This document shows, piece after piece, positions 14,901 to 23,300 of a DNA stretch of 35,541 nt. A model generated the notes under the pieces. The model saw nothing but the letters and a program-made list of their open reading frames with translations, had not been told where the DNA came from and did not search any database. The stretch comes from Candidatus Iainarchaeum sp. (GTDB taxonomy: Archaea > Iainarchaeota > Iainarchaeia > Iainarchaeales > JAFCCJ01): positions 1 through 35,541 of the forward strand of contig JAFCCJ010000005.1 in NCBI GenBank assembly GCA_017610305.1, in the 5' to 3' direction. Made by a program: the position numbers and the translations under genes. The first letter of the stretch is position 1. Every line of letters begins with the position of its first letter.

Positions 14901-16697
14901 CTATTTCTCCTTTAATTTCGCAATTTCCTCATCCAGGACCTTTAATTCCATTTCATACTTTCCCATGCCGTCCTTGAACTCGACCTTGGAAATTGAGGTT
15001 TCGTCAAAGTATTTCCTCTGCAATTCTGTCTCCAGTTCCTCGACCTCCGTTCTCCTGCTGATGAGCTTGCCAATACGCCTTCTCTGAATTATGAAAAATG
15101 CGGTAATCATCCCCACTGAGATGAGAACGGCGCCAACAATCGCAATTATTGCAAGGTTTTTCATAATGTCAAAAACAATGCTCTTCCCGGAAATAAGGAT
15201 TGATTTTTCAACAAAGTTTGAGTTTCCATATTCATCCTCTGCCCTCACCTCAAACTTCATTTCCCCCTCAGCCTCTTCCTCAACAAAATAATCTCCTTCA
15301 AACAGCCCAACACCAACGGCATTCAGAATTATCTCCCTCCCATTGATAAGTGCGATTACAGTTCCCTTTTCAATAAAATCCAGCGAACCATAGCTCACAT
15401 CAACCTCAATAGGGATTGTGTCCCCCACCTTATATCGCTTCTCTCTGGGCTCAATAATCTCGATAGAAAGGGCGATGGGTTCAATGGTGGTAAAAAATGT
15501 TTCCGAACCACTAAACAGCAGATTTTCAACCTCCTTTCTAGCACTGATTCCAAGACTTCTTTTACCCAGTGGTTCGTCTCTGGGAATCTTATAAAGTGCC
15601 GAATACTGTCCGCTTCTAACCTCGACAAGAGAGACTGTTTCATCACCCATAAGAATCTTCACATTTGCCCCCCTGATTTCCTCCTCAGTCCTGTCGGTTA
15701 CCCTTAAAATAAACTCTATCTCTTCTCCCCGCATGTAGCTTTTTTCCAACCCCTTGATTAATTCAATTTCCAAATGTGATTCAGGAATGGGTTCCCTGAC
15801 AAGAATGCTCTTCTCCAGAGATGCGCTGTTGTTGTTCAGGTCAAAACCTTCAATACTTACAAACCAGATGCCGGGTTCTTCAAGAAAGTTTGTATGGTAA
15901 TTATACAAAAATTTTCCGTCACTTTCAGAAATTATTTCTGCCTCATGCAATGTTTCTTCTCCGGTTTTAAAAACAACTATCAAGGGAATGGAAATCCCCT
16001 TCTTATGTGCTTTAACATAGCCTTCAATATCAATAATATCTCCGAGGAAATAAATCCCCTCAATATCAAAATCGGCAGTTAGTTCAGGTTTGAAATTAAT
16101 TTCAATTGTTTCCTCATCCACCAATCCAATAAACTCGGCACTCACCACTACCTCTTTCTCCCCGCGTTCAAGGTCAACGGGTAACTCAATCCAGGTAGCA
16201 TATACATTATCGCTGATTAATTCATCCCCGTGCCTTCCGTCATTGAAAAGGGTCGTTGTTCCAAAAAACCCAGTTGCCTTAACCTTTGCACTGGCAATGC
16301 CTCTTCCATTGGCAGTAATTTCAACCCTAAGATTAACAAATTCCCCCCTCAGATACTGATCTTCCCCGTCTGGATTGATTACCTCTATTGTTATCGAGGT
16401 AGGCGTACAGTCAGCAGGGCAGTTACCATAACTTTCCCTTGTTTCGCACAAATCATTCCCGCAGCAATTGGTTTCAATTTGAATTGAGCAGATATCCTCC
16501 TCAGTGCAAGAGTATTCCCTGCAGCTTTTGCCGGGCACAGGCCCTGAGCAGGTTCCGCAGTCCACCGAACAGGTGCAGGAATTTTCTCCAGTGTCGCATG
16601 AGCCGTCTCCGCAGCTTGCTGCATTGACAGTGGGAATTATAACAGCTGAAAGAACTAAAAATAAGGCAATTAAAAAAGTGAATTTTTTATCATCCAT
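14901..16697 (-). CDS. Exported surface protein with cysteine modules, Ig-like domains, membrane anchor and cytoplasmic coiled coil
   Basis: 598 residues: signal peptide (residues 1-26, MDDKKFTFLIALFLVLSAVI then PTVNAA), then a cysteine-rich region (28-97) with the modules CGDGSCDTGENSCTCSVDC and CGNDLCETRESYGNCPADC. Three or four beta-sandwich, Ig-like repeats follow (about 100-500) with strands such as GEFVNLRVEITANG and GEEIEFILRVTDRTEEEIRGANV. A membrane helix (about 510-537, NLAIIAIVGAVLISVGMITAFFII) and RRR stop-transfer come next, then a 57-residue cytoplasmic tail predicted as coiled coil (EVEELETELQRKYF; KVLDEEIAKLKEK). The inward-pointing coiled coil could contact a cytoplasmic partner such as the KaiC-like ATPase encoded immediately downstream. 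TATA-like TTTAAATAG (16735-16743) and AGGGG before the ATG support the start. Confidence 0.82.
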   Translation of the reverse strand: MDDKKFTFLIALFLVLSAVIIPTVNAASCGDGSCDTGENSCTCSVDCGTCSGPVPGKSCREYSCTEEDICSIQIETNCCGNDLCETRESYGNCPADCTPTSITIEVINPDGEDQYLRGEFVNLRVEITANGRGIASAKVKATGFFGTTTLFNDGRHGDELISDNVYATWIELPVDLERGEKEVVVSAEFIGLVDEETIEINFKPELTADFDIEGIYFLGDIIDIEGYVKAHKKGISIPLIVVFKTGEETLHEAEIISESDGKFLYNYHTNFLEEPGIWFVSIEGFDLNNNSASLEKSILVREPIPESHLEIELIKGLEKSYMRGEEIEFILRVTDRTEEEIRGANVKILMGDETVSLVEVRSGQYSALYKIPRDEPLGKRSLGISARKEVENLLFSGSETFFTTIEPIALSIEIIEPREKRYKVGDTIPIEVDVSYGSLDFIEKGTVIALINGREIILNAVGVGLFEGDYFVEEEAEGEMKFEVRAEDEYGNSNFVEKSILISGKSIVFDIMKNLAIIAIVGAVLISVGMITAFFIIQRRRIGKLISRRTEVEELETELQRKYFDETSISKVEFKDGMGKYEMELKVLDEEIAKLKEK

Positions 16698-16734
16698 AGC
16701 TAACCCCTATAGCCATTAAACAAGTAAAAAGAAC

Positions 16735-16743
16735 TATTTAAAG
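16735..16743 (-). promoter_or_regulatory. TATA-like box for the 16697 gene
   Basis: TTTAAATAG on the minus strand would start transcription near 16713. This leaves a short leader carrying AGGGG (16702-16706) before the ATG at 16697. It lies at the 3' end of the preceding co-directional gene. Confidence 0.45.
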
Positions 16744-16745
16744 AA

Positions 16746-18473
16746 TTACTTTTGATGGGTGTAGATATAGTATGCAGCAATACCTATAATCACTACCACT
16801 GCAACAACAATTAACAGGGTCATATCCCCTGATGCTGCATCATCATCGCCGCCTGGCGGGGCAGTAATGGCCACACAAGTGCCTGCTTTACATTCATTTC
16901 CAAATCCGCAGCTTGTACTATCAGCAACCTGCACATAGCTACAATTGCCCTCTGAGCAGCTGTCATTCGTGCATGGATTGCCATCGTCACAGTTCACGCC
17001 TGCACAGCTTTCTACAGGAATTTCTTCCTCTTCCGCATTGCTTACAACCGGTGCCGAATAATCATTTAATGCGGCCTGGCTTACTTCCTCATCAATATAA
17101 TAACTGAAACTGATAGTTTCTCCTGGGGAAAGTGTTTTTGTGTCAAATTCTATGATTGGATCATCTAATAGAACTGAGAAATTCCCCCTTAGTTTGGTTG
17201 CGGTTTCTGCCGCTGATTTCGGAATTTCCTCAAGAATTTTAACATTTTTCAATGTTTTGCCGCTTGCGTTTGAAATGGTAAGGGTAATGGTTGCCTGATA
17301 GCTAACATCCCCCTCCGCAGAGGTAATTTTCTCAACAGTAACCTCTCTTTGGACGGTTGTTTTTCCCACAGCGGCACTTGCCTTCTCAATGGCGTTTGGT
17401 GAAGCTCCCACTCTTGTAAGCAAATCAACCATTTCTTGGGAGGTTGGTTTCCCTGTGAATGTTCTCTCCCTTAAGGTTTCTCTCTTCTGCTGTCCGGGGG
17501 TTGTTCCCTCACAATCTTCCTGGCAGCTGTTTGGGCCACTTCCATTCTCTGTTGGGTCGCATATTCCATCTCCGCAAACAATGGTTACAGTACAATCTTC
17601 CGGGCAGCTGCCCACACTTTCAGTCCTTGTGCATGCACCATCCCCGCAAACTTCAGAACAGTCCTCCGGGCAACTTGTTGAATCCTCGTCCCAATAACAG
17701 GTTCCGTCACCGCAGTATGGTCCACTCCCCCCCCCGGTGCGGTCAGCAAGTGTAAATGTTATGGATTTTGTTAGCGTATTCTTATCGCCATCCATTGCCT
17801 TTAAATATATTGTATGTGCTTCTGCAGATACATTTCCAAAATTATAAGTTAGATTGCCCGCGTTATTTACTTCCACGCCCGCAACATTGCTGTCAAGGGA
17901 AACGAAATAAGTATCTATTGCCGGATCCTCAAATGCAGAATAAGTCATGGTAAATGGAGTAACATATGTATTTGTGCCTGATACTGGGAAAGTAATTGTG
18001 GGGGTTGACTCAAACTTAAACGTATAAAGTGAGGAGCCAACATTGCTGTCCTGAACCTGCTCAGTGCCGACATTAAAGTCCGAAATATTTATGTCGATGT
18101 AATAATTTCCGTCAGCGACATTATTGACATCAAGCCAGCTGTAACCGCAGTTGGTCATTGTGGTGAAGTCCGTTGTTCCATTACAGCTAATTACGGCATC
18201 AACAATATTTCCGTCATAAATTAAATTATCCAAGCCACCAGCACTAGTAGAATAGTAAATCGCAATTGAAAGATTTGAATCAGTCGCATTTGCGGAGACA
18301 TTTAAATCCAGAATATTGAAGTTAATGTCCAATGCCCCGGTTGAGGCATAGCCATAATTAACAACAAAATTGATATCTGTTTGAGGCTGATTCAGGGCAG
18401 CACCGGCAGAAACAGTTGCAGCCATCGCAATTAAAATCGCAAAAATTAACAGTATCTTTTTAGTAAAACCCAT
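16746..18473 (-). CDS. Exported, C-terminally anchored surface protein with CGDGxC modules
   Basis: 575 residues from the ATG at 18473; the track's GTG start adds five residues and spoils the leaderless geometry. Signal peptide (1-23, MGFTKKILLIFAILIAMAAT VSA), then beta-rich domains to about 245. Three cysteine modules (254-321) follow: CGDGTCYWDEDSTSCPEDC, CGDGACTRTESVGSCPEDC, CGDGICDPTENGSGPNSCQEDC. Residues about 355-477 match a domain also present in the fibronectin-III protein at 27693 (EEIPKSAAETATKL / EFVPKSFAEDSSEI; DDPIIEF / SDPIIKF). A second cysteine-rich region (490-533, DDGNPCTNDSCSEGNCS) precedes an acidic spacer, a C-terminal membrane helix (MTLLIVVAVVVIIGIAAYYIY) and a four-residue tail. 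Probably a cell-envelope protein; ligand unknown. The next gene downstream is the 14901 protein. Confidence 0.83.
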   Translation of the reverse strand: MGFTKKILLIFAILIAMAATVSAGAALNQPQTDINFVVNYGYASTGALDINFNILDLNVSANATDSNLSIAIYYSTSAGGLDNLIYDGNIVDAVISCNGTTDFTTMTNCGYSWLDVNNVADGNYYIDINISDFNVGTEQVQDSNVGSSLYTFKFESTPTITFPVSGTNTYVTPFTMTYSAFEDPAIDTYFVSLDSNVAGVEVNNAGNLTYNFGNVSAEAHTIYLKAMDGDKNTLTKSITFTLADRTGGGSGPYCGDGTCYWDEDSTSCPEDCSEVCGDGACTRTESVGSCPEDCTVTIVCGDGICDPTENGSGPNSCQEDCEGTTPGQQKRETLRERTFTGKPTSQEMVDLLTRVGASPNAIEKASAAVGKTTVQREVTVEKITSAEGDVSYQATITLTISNASGKTLKNVKILEEIPKSAAETATKLRGNFSVLLDDPIIEFDTKTLSPGETISFSYYIDEEVSQAALNDYSAPVVSNAEEEEIPVESCAGVNCDDGNPCTNDSCSEGNCSYVQVADSTSCGFGNECKAGTCVAITAPPGGDDDAASGDMTLLIVVAVVVIIGIAAYYIYTHQK

Positions 18474-18493
18474 GGCAAAATATAACACTTAAG

Positions 18494-18506
18494 TTATTTA
18501 AATACC
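18494..18506 (-). promoter_or_regulatory. TATA-like box deciding the 18473 start
   Basis: GGTATTTAAATAA on the minus strand is centred 27 nt upstream of the ATG at 18473. This is the spacing for a leaderless transcript and the reason for preferring that ATG over the GTG at 18488. Confidence 0.6.
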
Positions 18507-18530
18507 TTTCGGCAGTATTCGGAATTAGAT

Positions 18531-18716
18531 TTAGTCCTTAAAATGAACATATTTTTCCTTGCATCTCTCGGAGCAGAATTTTTGATAGTACAAAAAAGGG
18601 TCGCCCTTTACAACATCATCCCCGCAAACCCTGCACCTTTTTTCTGGTTCTTTTATACTTGGCCCAAGGGCATCATTTCTTTTAAAATATTCGCTTAAAT
18701 CCATAAAGGCACCCAT
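18531..18716 (-). CDS. Small zinc-ribbon-like protein
   Basis: About 61 residues. Two cysteine pairs, CRVCGDD (one pair) and FCSERCKEKY (second pair), spaced by about 20 residues, look like a CxxC...CxxxC treble-clef or zinc-ribbon site binding one zinc ion, similar in outline to TRASH/YacG-type small zinc proteins. An N-terminal amphipathic stretch (MDLSEYFKRNDALG) precedes it. The track start is TTG at 18722. In-frame ATGs at 18716 and 18704 are better, the latter with GGGTG seven bases upstream. A TATA-like GATATATAATAG (18752-18763) gives a leader of 15-27 nt. Function unknown. Confidence 0.7.
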   Translation of the reverse strand: MGAFMDLSEYFKRNDALGPSIKEPEKRCRVCGDDVVKGDPFLYYQKFCSERCKEKYVHFKD

Positions 18717-18825
18717 CCCCAAATTCTTATCGAAATTAAAGGCAATTTACCTATTATATATCACTTCTTTATAGCTTATTTAAATATATTGCCAAAAAGG
18801 GGTTTGATTTTCAAATAGGAAAAGC

Positions 18826-18837
18826 TTTTTATATGGG
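18826..18837 (+). promoter_or_regulatory. TATA-like box for the candidate RNA
   Basis: TTTTTATATGGG lies about 26 nt before the AAACAGA stem, i.e. at the right distance to start a transcript near 18855. It overlaps a small inverted repeat ATGGG-aaag-CCCAT (18833-18846). Confidence 0.4.
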
Positions 18838-18851
18838 AAAGCCCATTACAT

Positions 18852-18948
18852 AAACAGAGGGCAAATTATCACCCCAAATTCTGTATCGAAGACAAAAAGG
18901 CAATGGAGGAAAGTTTGGCTTAAAAACCGGCTTTCCTCTCTGTTTTTT
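18852..18948 (+). ncRNA. Candidate structured small RNA (about 95 nt)
   Basis: The roughly 245-nt gap between 18722 and 18968 has no ORF but has visible structure on the plus strand. AAACAGA (18852-18858) can pair with TCTGTTT (18939-18945). Inside it, and directly stacked, GAGGAAAG (18906-18913) pairs perfectly with CTTTCCTC (18931-18938). A T-run (TGTTTTTT) follows, as in archaeal terminators. A short GGG...CCC helix (18859-18861 with 18872-18875) could form within the left half. A TATA-like box lies about 26 nt upstream of the left stem. No known archaeal RNA family was recognised (not C/D or H/ACA by motifs, not SRP or RNase P by size). It might alternatively be only a terminator hairpin with chance pairing upstream. 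Confidence 0.4.
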
Positions 18949-18967
18949 AAAAATTTATTAATCCTAA

Positions 18968-19318
18968 TTATTTCCAGCTCAATTCATTTCCGATTTTAAT
19001 TTCCTTTGCCTTTCCAACAGGAAGCTCAACCAAATACTTCGCCGCCTTTTTCGGGGTGTAGTTTATAGTCCATGGATTAACTGTCGCAACATCAACAACT
19101 TTTCTCCCTGAATCAAGGTACACGACATCAATCGGAAAGAACACAAACAGCATATGGATGCTTGCGCCGATTCTTGATTCCCTAGAAAATTCAAAAACCA
19201 GCCCATAATCAAAATTCTTTTTCTGCTCAAACATCAGTCCCTTTAACTTTCGCAGAAAATTGTCCGCAAATTTCAGATTTCCAATTATGGCGGAATTAGT
19301 GGATTCGTTTCTAAGCAT
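18968..19318 (-). CDS. DUF192 family protein
   Basis: 116 residues matching the DUF192 fold by motif order: an N-terminal strand, then ADNFLRKLKGLMFEQKK (the family's RGLMFR region), LVFEFSRESRIGASIHMLFVFFPIDVVYLDSGRKVV (the HMFFMFFPIDVVFLD signature), NPWTINYTPKKAAKYLVELPVGKAKEIKIGNEL (the ELPAG end). The family occurs widely in bacteria and archaea and has no established biochemical role. Bacterial members are often exported, but this one has no signal peptide. It lies 11 nt downstream of the coiled-coil gene at 19330 and is probably cotranscribed with it. Confidence 0.9.
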   Translation of the reverse strand: MLRNESTNSAIIGNLKFADNFLRKLKGLMFEQKKNFDYGLVFEFSRESRIGASIHMLFVFFPIDVVYLDSGRKVVDVATVNPWTINYTPKKAAKYLVELPVGKAKEIKIGNELSWK

Positions 19319-19329
19319 CAGGAATCATT

Positions 19330-19536
19330 TCAGTTTTTGCTTTTGGCCTCTTTTATTATCTTCAGCTCAGGCACATGTATCTCCTCAAGCAGTGATTTGG
19401 TCTGTGCCGAGCTAATTACCTTTCCTTCCTCTTTTTCAAGGTCTGCCCTTAAGTCATCGAGTTCATCAAGCTTGTCCCTCATGTCTGTTAGGATTCTTGT
19501 CATCCTGTCTTTTTTAGGGGAAAGCCTATTCTTCAT
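19330..19536 (-). CDS. Small coiled-coil protein
   Basis: 68 residues from the ATG at 19536, almost entirely charged and helical (DRMTRILTDMRDKLDELDDLRADLEKEEGKVIS), with heptad-like hydrophobic spacing, so a short coiled coil is likely. The track starts at an upstream GTG that is part of the GGTG ribosome binding site, six bases before the ATG; the ATG is therefore preferred. TATA-like TTTAAATAG (19572-19580) fits a leader of about 14 nt. It forms a two-gene unit with the DUF192 gene. No family recognised. Confidence 0.7.
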   Translation of the reverse strand: MKNRLSPKKDRMTRILTDMRDKLDELDDLRADLEKEEGKVISSAQTKSLLEEIHVPELKIIKEAKSKN

Positions 19537-19604
19537 TTGTTGCACCTTTGGGAATATAATGGATTCGCAACTATTTAAAGATAACCTTAAAAATATAAAG
19601 AGGA

Positions 19605-19612
19605 TTTATAAG
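19605..19612 (+). promoter_or_regulatory. TATA-like box of the cis-prenyltransferase gene
   Basis: TTTATAAG, with expected transcription start near 19634. An inverted repeat AAGGGC (19619-19624) / GCCCTT (19635-19640) spans the start region and could be an operator. Confidence 0.45.
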
Positions 19613-19652
19613 TTATGCAAGGGCCTGACTTAGAGCCCTTAGGGTGATATGC

Positions 19653-20351
19653 TTGGAACTAAATTCGATTGCATTTATTCCTGATGGAAACCGCAGATAT
19701 GCAAAGCTTGGCGGAATTAATCTACTTCAGTCCTATCAGTTAGGGACCAACAAGGCCCATGAGGTCATTGACTGGCTGCTTAAGTACCCGCAGATTAAGG
19801 TGGGAACTTTTTACACTCTTTCCCTTGAGAACATGAACAGGACAAAATTAGAGCTTCATGCACTGTTCAAAATTTTTGAGAGGGAATTGAACAAGGTCAG
19901 TGAGGGCAGCAGTTTTGATGTTAATGAGATTAGACTGAAATTTATAGGGAGACGAAATATGTTCCCGCAGAAGCTGCAGGATAAAATGGCCGACGCCGAA
20001 AAATTCACGGAAAACTTCTCCAACAAAACAATCAATCTCGCCCTGGGCTACAACGGTCAGGCAGAAATAGTTGACGCAGCAAAGAAACTTGCTATTGATG
20101 CAAAGGAAAATAAGGTTGATTTGGATTCTGTGAATGAAAAAAATTTCGGAAAATATCTCTATGGCGATTTCCCCAGCCCTGACCTATTAATTCGCACTTC
20201 CGGAACCCAAAGGCTTAGCGGCTTTCTCACTTATCAATCTGCTTACTCTGAACTCTACTTTTTGGATAAGTACTGGCCTGAAATGAACGAGGCAGACCTT
20301 ACTACTGCAGTAAGGGACTACTATGAAAGGCAGCGAAGATTTGGGAAATAA
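19653..20351 (+). CDS. uppS: cis-Prenyltransferase (undecaprenyl diphosphate synthase family)
   Basis: About 232 residues, the usual size. It adds isopentenyl diphosphate units in cis configuration to a short allylic diphosphate, making the polyprenyl/dolichyl carrier lipid used for glycan assembly. Visible family motifs: IAFIPDGNRRYAK (magnesium-binding Asp and substrate loop), TFYTLSLENMNR (family FSTENW-like), INLALGYNGQAEIVDAAK (GYGGR-like), and PDLLIRTSGTQRLSGFLTYQSAYSELYFLDKYWPE with the C-terminal RxRRFG as YERQRRFG. The track uses GTG at 19644, but AGGGTGAT overlaps that GTG and is spaced four bases from TTG at 19653, which is preferred; the start remains uncertain. In a genome with many likely glycosylated surface proteins, a dolichol-type carrier role is plausible. 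Confidence 0.92.
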   Translation: MELNSIAFIPDGNRRYAKLGGINLLQSYQLGTNKAHEVIDWLLKYPQIKVGTFYTLSLENMNRTKLELHALFKIFERELNKVSEGSSFDVNEIRLKFIGRRNMFPQKLQDKMADAEKFTENFSNKTINLALGYNGQAEIVDAAKKLAIDAKENKVDLDSVNEKNFGKYLYGDFPSPDLLIRTSGTQRLSGFLTYQSAYSELYFLDKYWPEMNEADLTTAVRDYYERQRRFGK

Positions 20352-20353
20352 AA

Positions 20354-23300
20354 TCAGCTGCTGAACCCCAACACTCCCGCTGAATTTGAATTCCCTGAAA
20401 TATTCTGCTCTGTTTCAGCAGTTAAATTTTCGATTTTTATGTTGTAGGCGCCATTTGCCTGCAGCCCGCTGACTGTATTCTCCACAGTTTCGGTTGCAGT
20501 GTATTGATACTGCAGGTTATTTTGCATGCAGGTGTTTATTGTTCCGAGAGAAATCGTGCAGGCTTGCGCGTCAACATTGCATTGCTGGAAAGAGCCTGCA
20601 AAAGCGCCCATTCCAGGGCATAAATCAGGGTTGTTAAGATGCAAATCGCCATTTACCGGGTCAACAAACAGGTTTGCTGCCTGCGATTCAGTAAGTTTCA
20701 CAGAACCTAGCTCGTAATAATACGGGGCTTGCTGCACCTGTTCAAAGCTAAGGCATCCATCATCACAGTCATATTGATCATGGTATCTTAAATAGGTCGA
20801 ACCTGGATAATATGCGCAGTTGCGATTGGAACTGATTTTCGTATAGTCCAGTGCCTCATCCACGACATTAATGGTAGCATAACTTGAGCAATTAACAAAG
20901 ATATTGTCGCTAATTATCCTATTAGAAACATCATTATCGTCCCTAAATTCTAAAGCTGCATTGTTGATGCCAGTGCAATTATAGAATGTGTTATTGTAGT
21001 ATTTGTTTGGCACATCATAAAAGTCCCATCCATCTGGATATCCTGGCCCAACAGAGCCTTCATGAACTCCGTTGGCAACATTATAAACAAGATTATTGTA
21101 AAACTCAAGCCCATCCAATGCCCATATGCTTACAGCAACAGAGCAGTCATGGAAAACATTGTCGTGGATATAATATGGCCCATGGTTTAGGTATTTGATT
21201 TTTATGCAGCGGGCAAGCCCGCTTGCGTCATAAATATGGTTATTCCGGATTGTAACATTAATCCCGTAATTCGGGCCCCAATTATAGCCGCCGGGCATTG
21301 CAAAAATCCCTGCTGAATTTTGGCTGTCATGTCCTATGTCATAAATAGTATTATTTTCAACAATTACATTGTTTATCATCCCAATCATAATCATGCCTCT
21401 GTTGCTGCATACTGGATTATTTACACATGCACTCATCCCATGCAAAACATTATTCCTGATTATTATGTTCTCCCCGATAAGCTCGCCAACAATCATGTCA
21501 AATTTAATTGCGCCTGAACAATAATTGCTGGTCCCAGGGGTTTCCCCTATATTTGACATTTCAAATCCGTCAATAATGATATTATTTGTCCTGTAATCCG
21601 GGCCATCAGCGAGAAAATTCATGGGGCAGTTTCCAGTATTTTTTGCGTCAAGGTGGGGCAATTCCCCAGGATATGCCTTGAAAGTAATCCATGCATCTGC
21701 TGTTCCGGAAGCAGTTATCTTTGGTGTGCCGCCACTAACATCATAATATCCCCCGCGGAAATAGACAATATCCCCTGCCTGGACAAGAGTATAAGCTTGC
21801 GTTATATTCCACGGGTTTTCAAAACTGCTGTCCCCCTCATCAGCCCTGTTGCTTGCATACTTGCAGTGTTCGGGGGTGGTTTCGCAGATTCCCCCTTCCA
21901 AACTCTGCTGCCAGACACCATCAACACAATAACCACTATCAACTATCCCTTCACATGCAATTACATTTGGCTCAATACAAATTGTGCTGCTTCCAGGATC
22001 ACATGGGCCTGCAGGATTTGCGCAATCTGGATTTGGTTGTCCAGTGCCACAATAACAAGTTCCTACATTTTCAGGAGTAATCTCAATTGAATCCGGGCAT
22101 TCTACAGGCCCGATATATTCCGTACTAAAAGCAATATCATCCCACCACATTGGTTTCTCTTCCGGCTCAGTCCAAGGCACACTATCTAAATTATCCCCAA
22201 TACTTATTGAGGTAAGGTGTCTAGAAGCATCATCTCTTAGCAATACATCATTCATGTAAAAAACTTTCTCTCCATCAATCCACACAATTAATATTCCATT
22301 ATTTACTCCCTCATCATTTAATTTTATGTATGTTTCCATAGAAATCCAGTCGCCCTCGCCATAATTCTTAGTACATGCATCTAAACCAGTCATGCAAACT
22401 TCAGGATTAGCATAAACAGTTCTTCCATCGGTAAGGGGGTAAATATTGAAAGCCTTCCGAGCCCATACGAATTTTACAATAATATCATCTGGGTCACCGT
22501 GCTTCAAAGGTTCCTCTGGCAAAATCCATCTTATTCTTGATAGTTTCTGACCAGTACCATCTGTCCAAGTCCAAGTAGGGTCATATTTGATGTACCACCT
22601 ATAATATAACTCATCGTGAGTTCTTTCAGGAAGCCATTTAATTATGCCGCCAGAAGTATTATGCCTATCTTCATGATTGATTACCATTGCTGCGCTATTT
22701 AATCGTCCATTATAATGAATAACTTCTGTATCTGGTTTTCCATAAGTGCTCCAACCCGCACTCTCCCCAATATCCCATTTTCCACCAGAAGAAGTGATTA
22801 AATCAGAAGTATTAGTATTCCAAATAATATAATCATCTTCAGGAGCCATATCTGTCCAAGAATCAAAATCATCCTCGAAGATTATTCCTTCTGATGGGCA
22901 TTGGAGGTCAGAACCATCACAATCTTCATCGATTCCGTTTCCGCAGGTTTCTGTTTCAGGAAAAACTGTTTGCTCGCAGGGCCCCCATTCTTCTGCTGAG
23001 CAGGTTTCCTCCCCCTCTGAACAGATTCCATCCAGGCTTGTTTGGCAGGCCCTTGTTACTCCCTCACTGCAGCCCCCAACTTCCTCAACTTCCAGACCAT
23101 TCAAAATAAGGCCAGCACCCGGATTAGAGTTGTAAATCCTTATTGTCAGCTGCCCATCTGTTACTGAGGTTTCAAATGTTTGGGTTGAGTGGGTTCCATA
23201 GGGCAGCATAAGGTCAGTGATTACATTCTGCCCTTCGATATCGGCATTCATAAGTCCTTGGCTAAATACTGCATCATAGAAATGCAGGGTTACATTATAC

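Noticed and set aside
18852-18948. C/D or H/ACA guide RNA, SRP RNA or RNase P RNA
   Set aside because: No RUGAUGA/CUGA boxes or ACA at the expected end, and the stretch is too short for SRP or RNase P.
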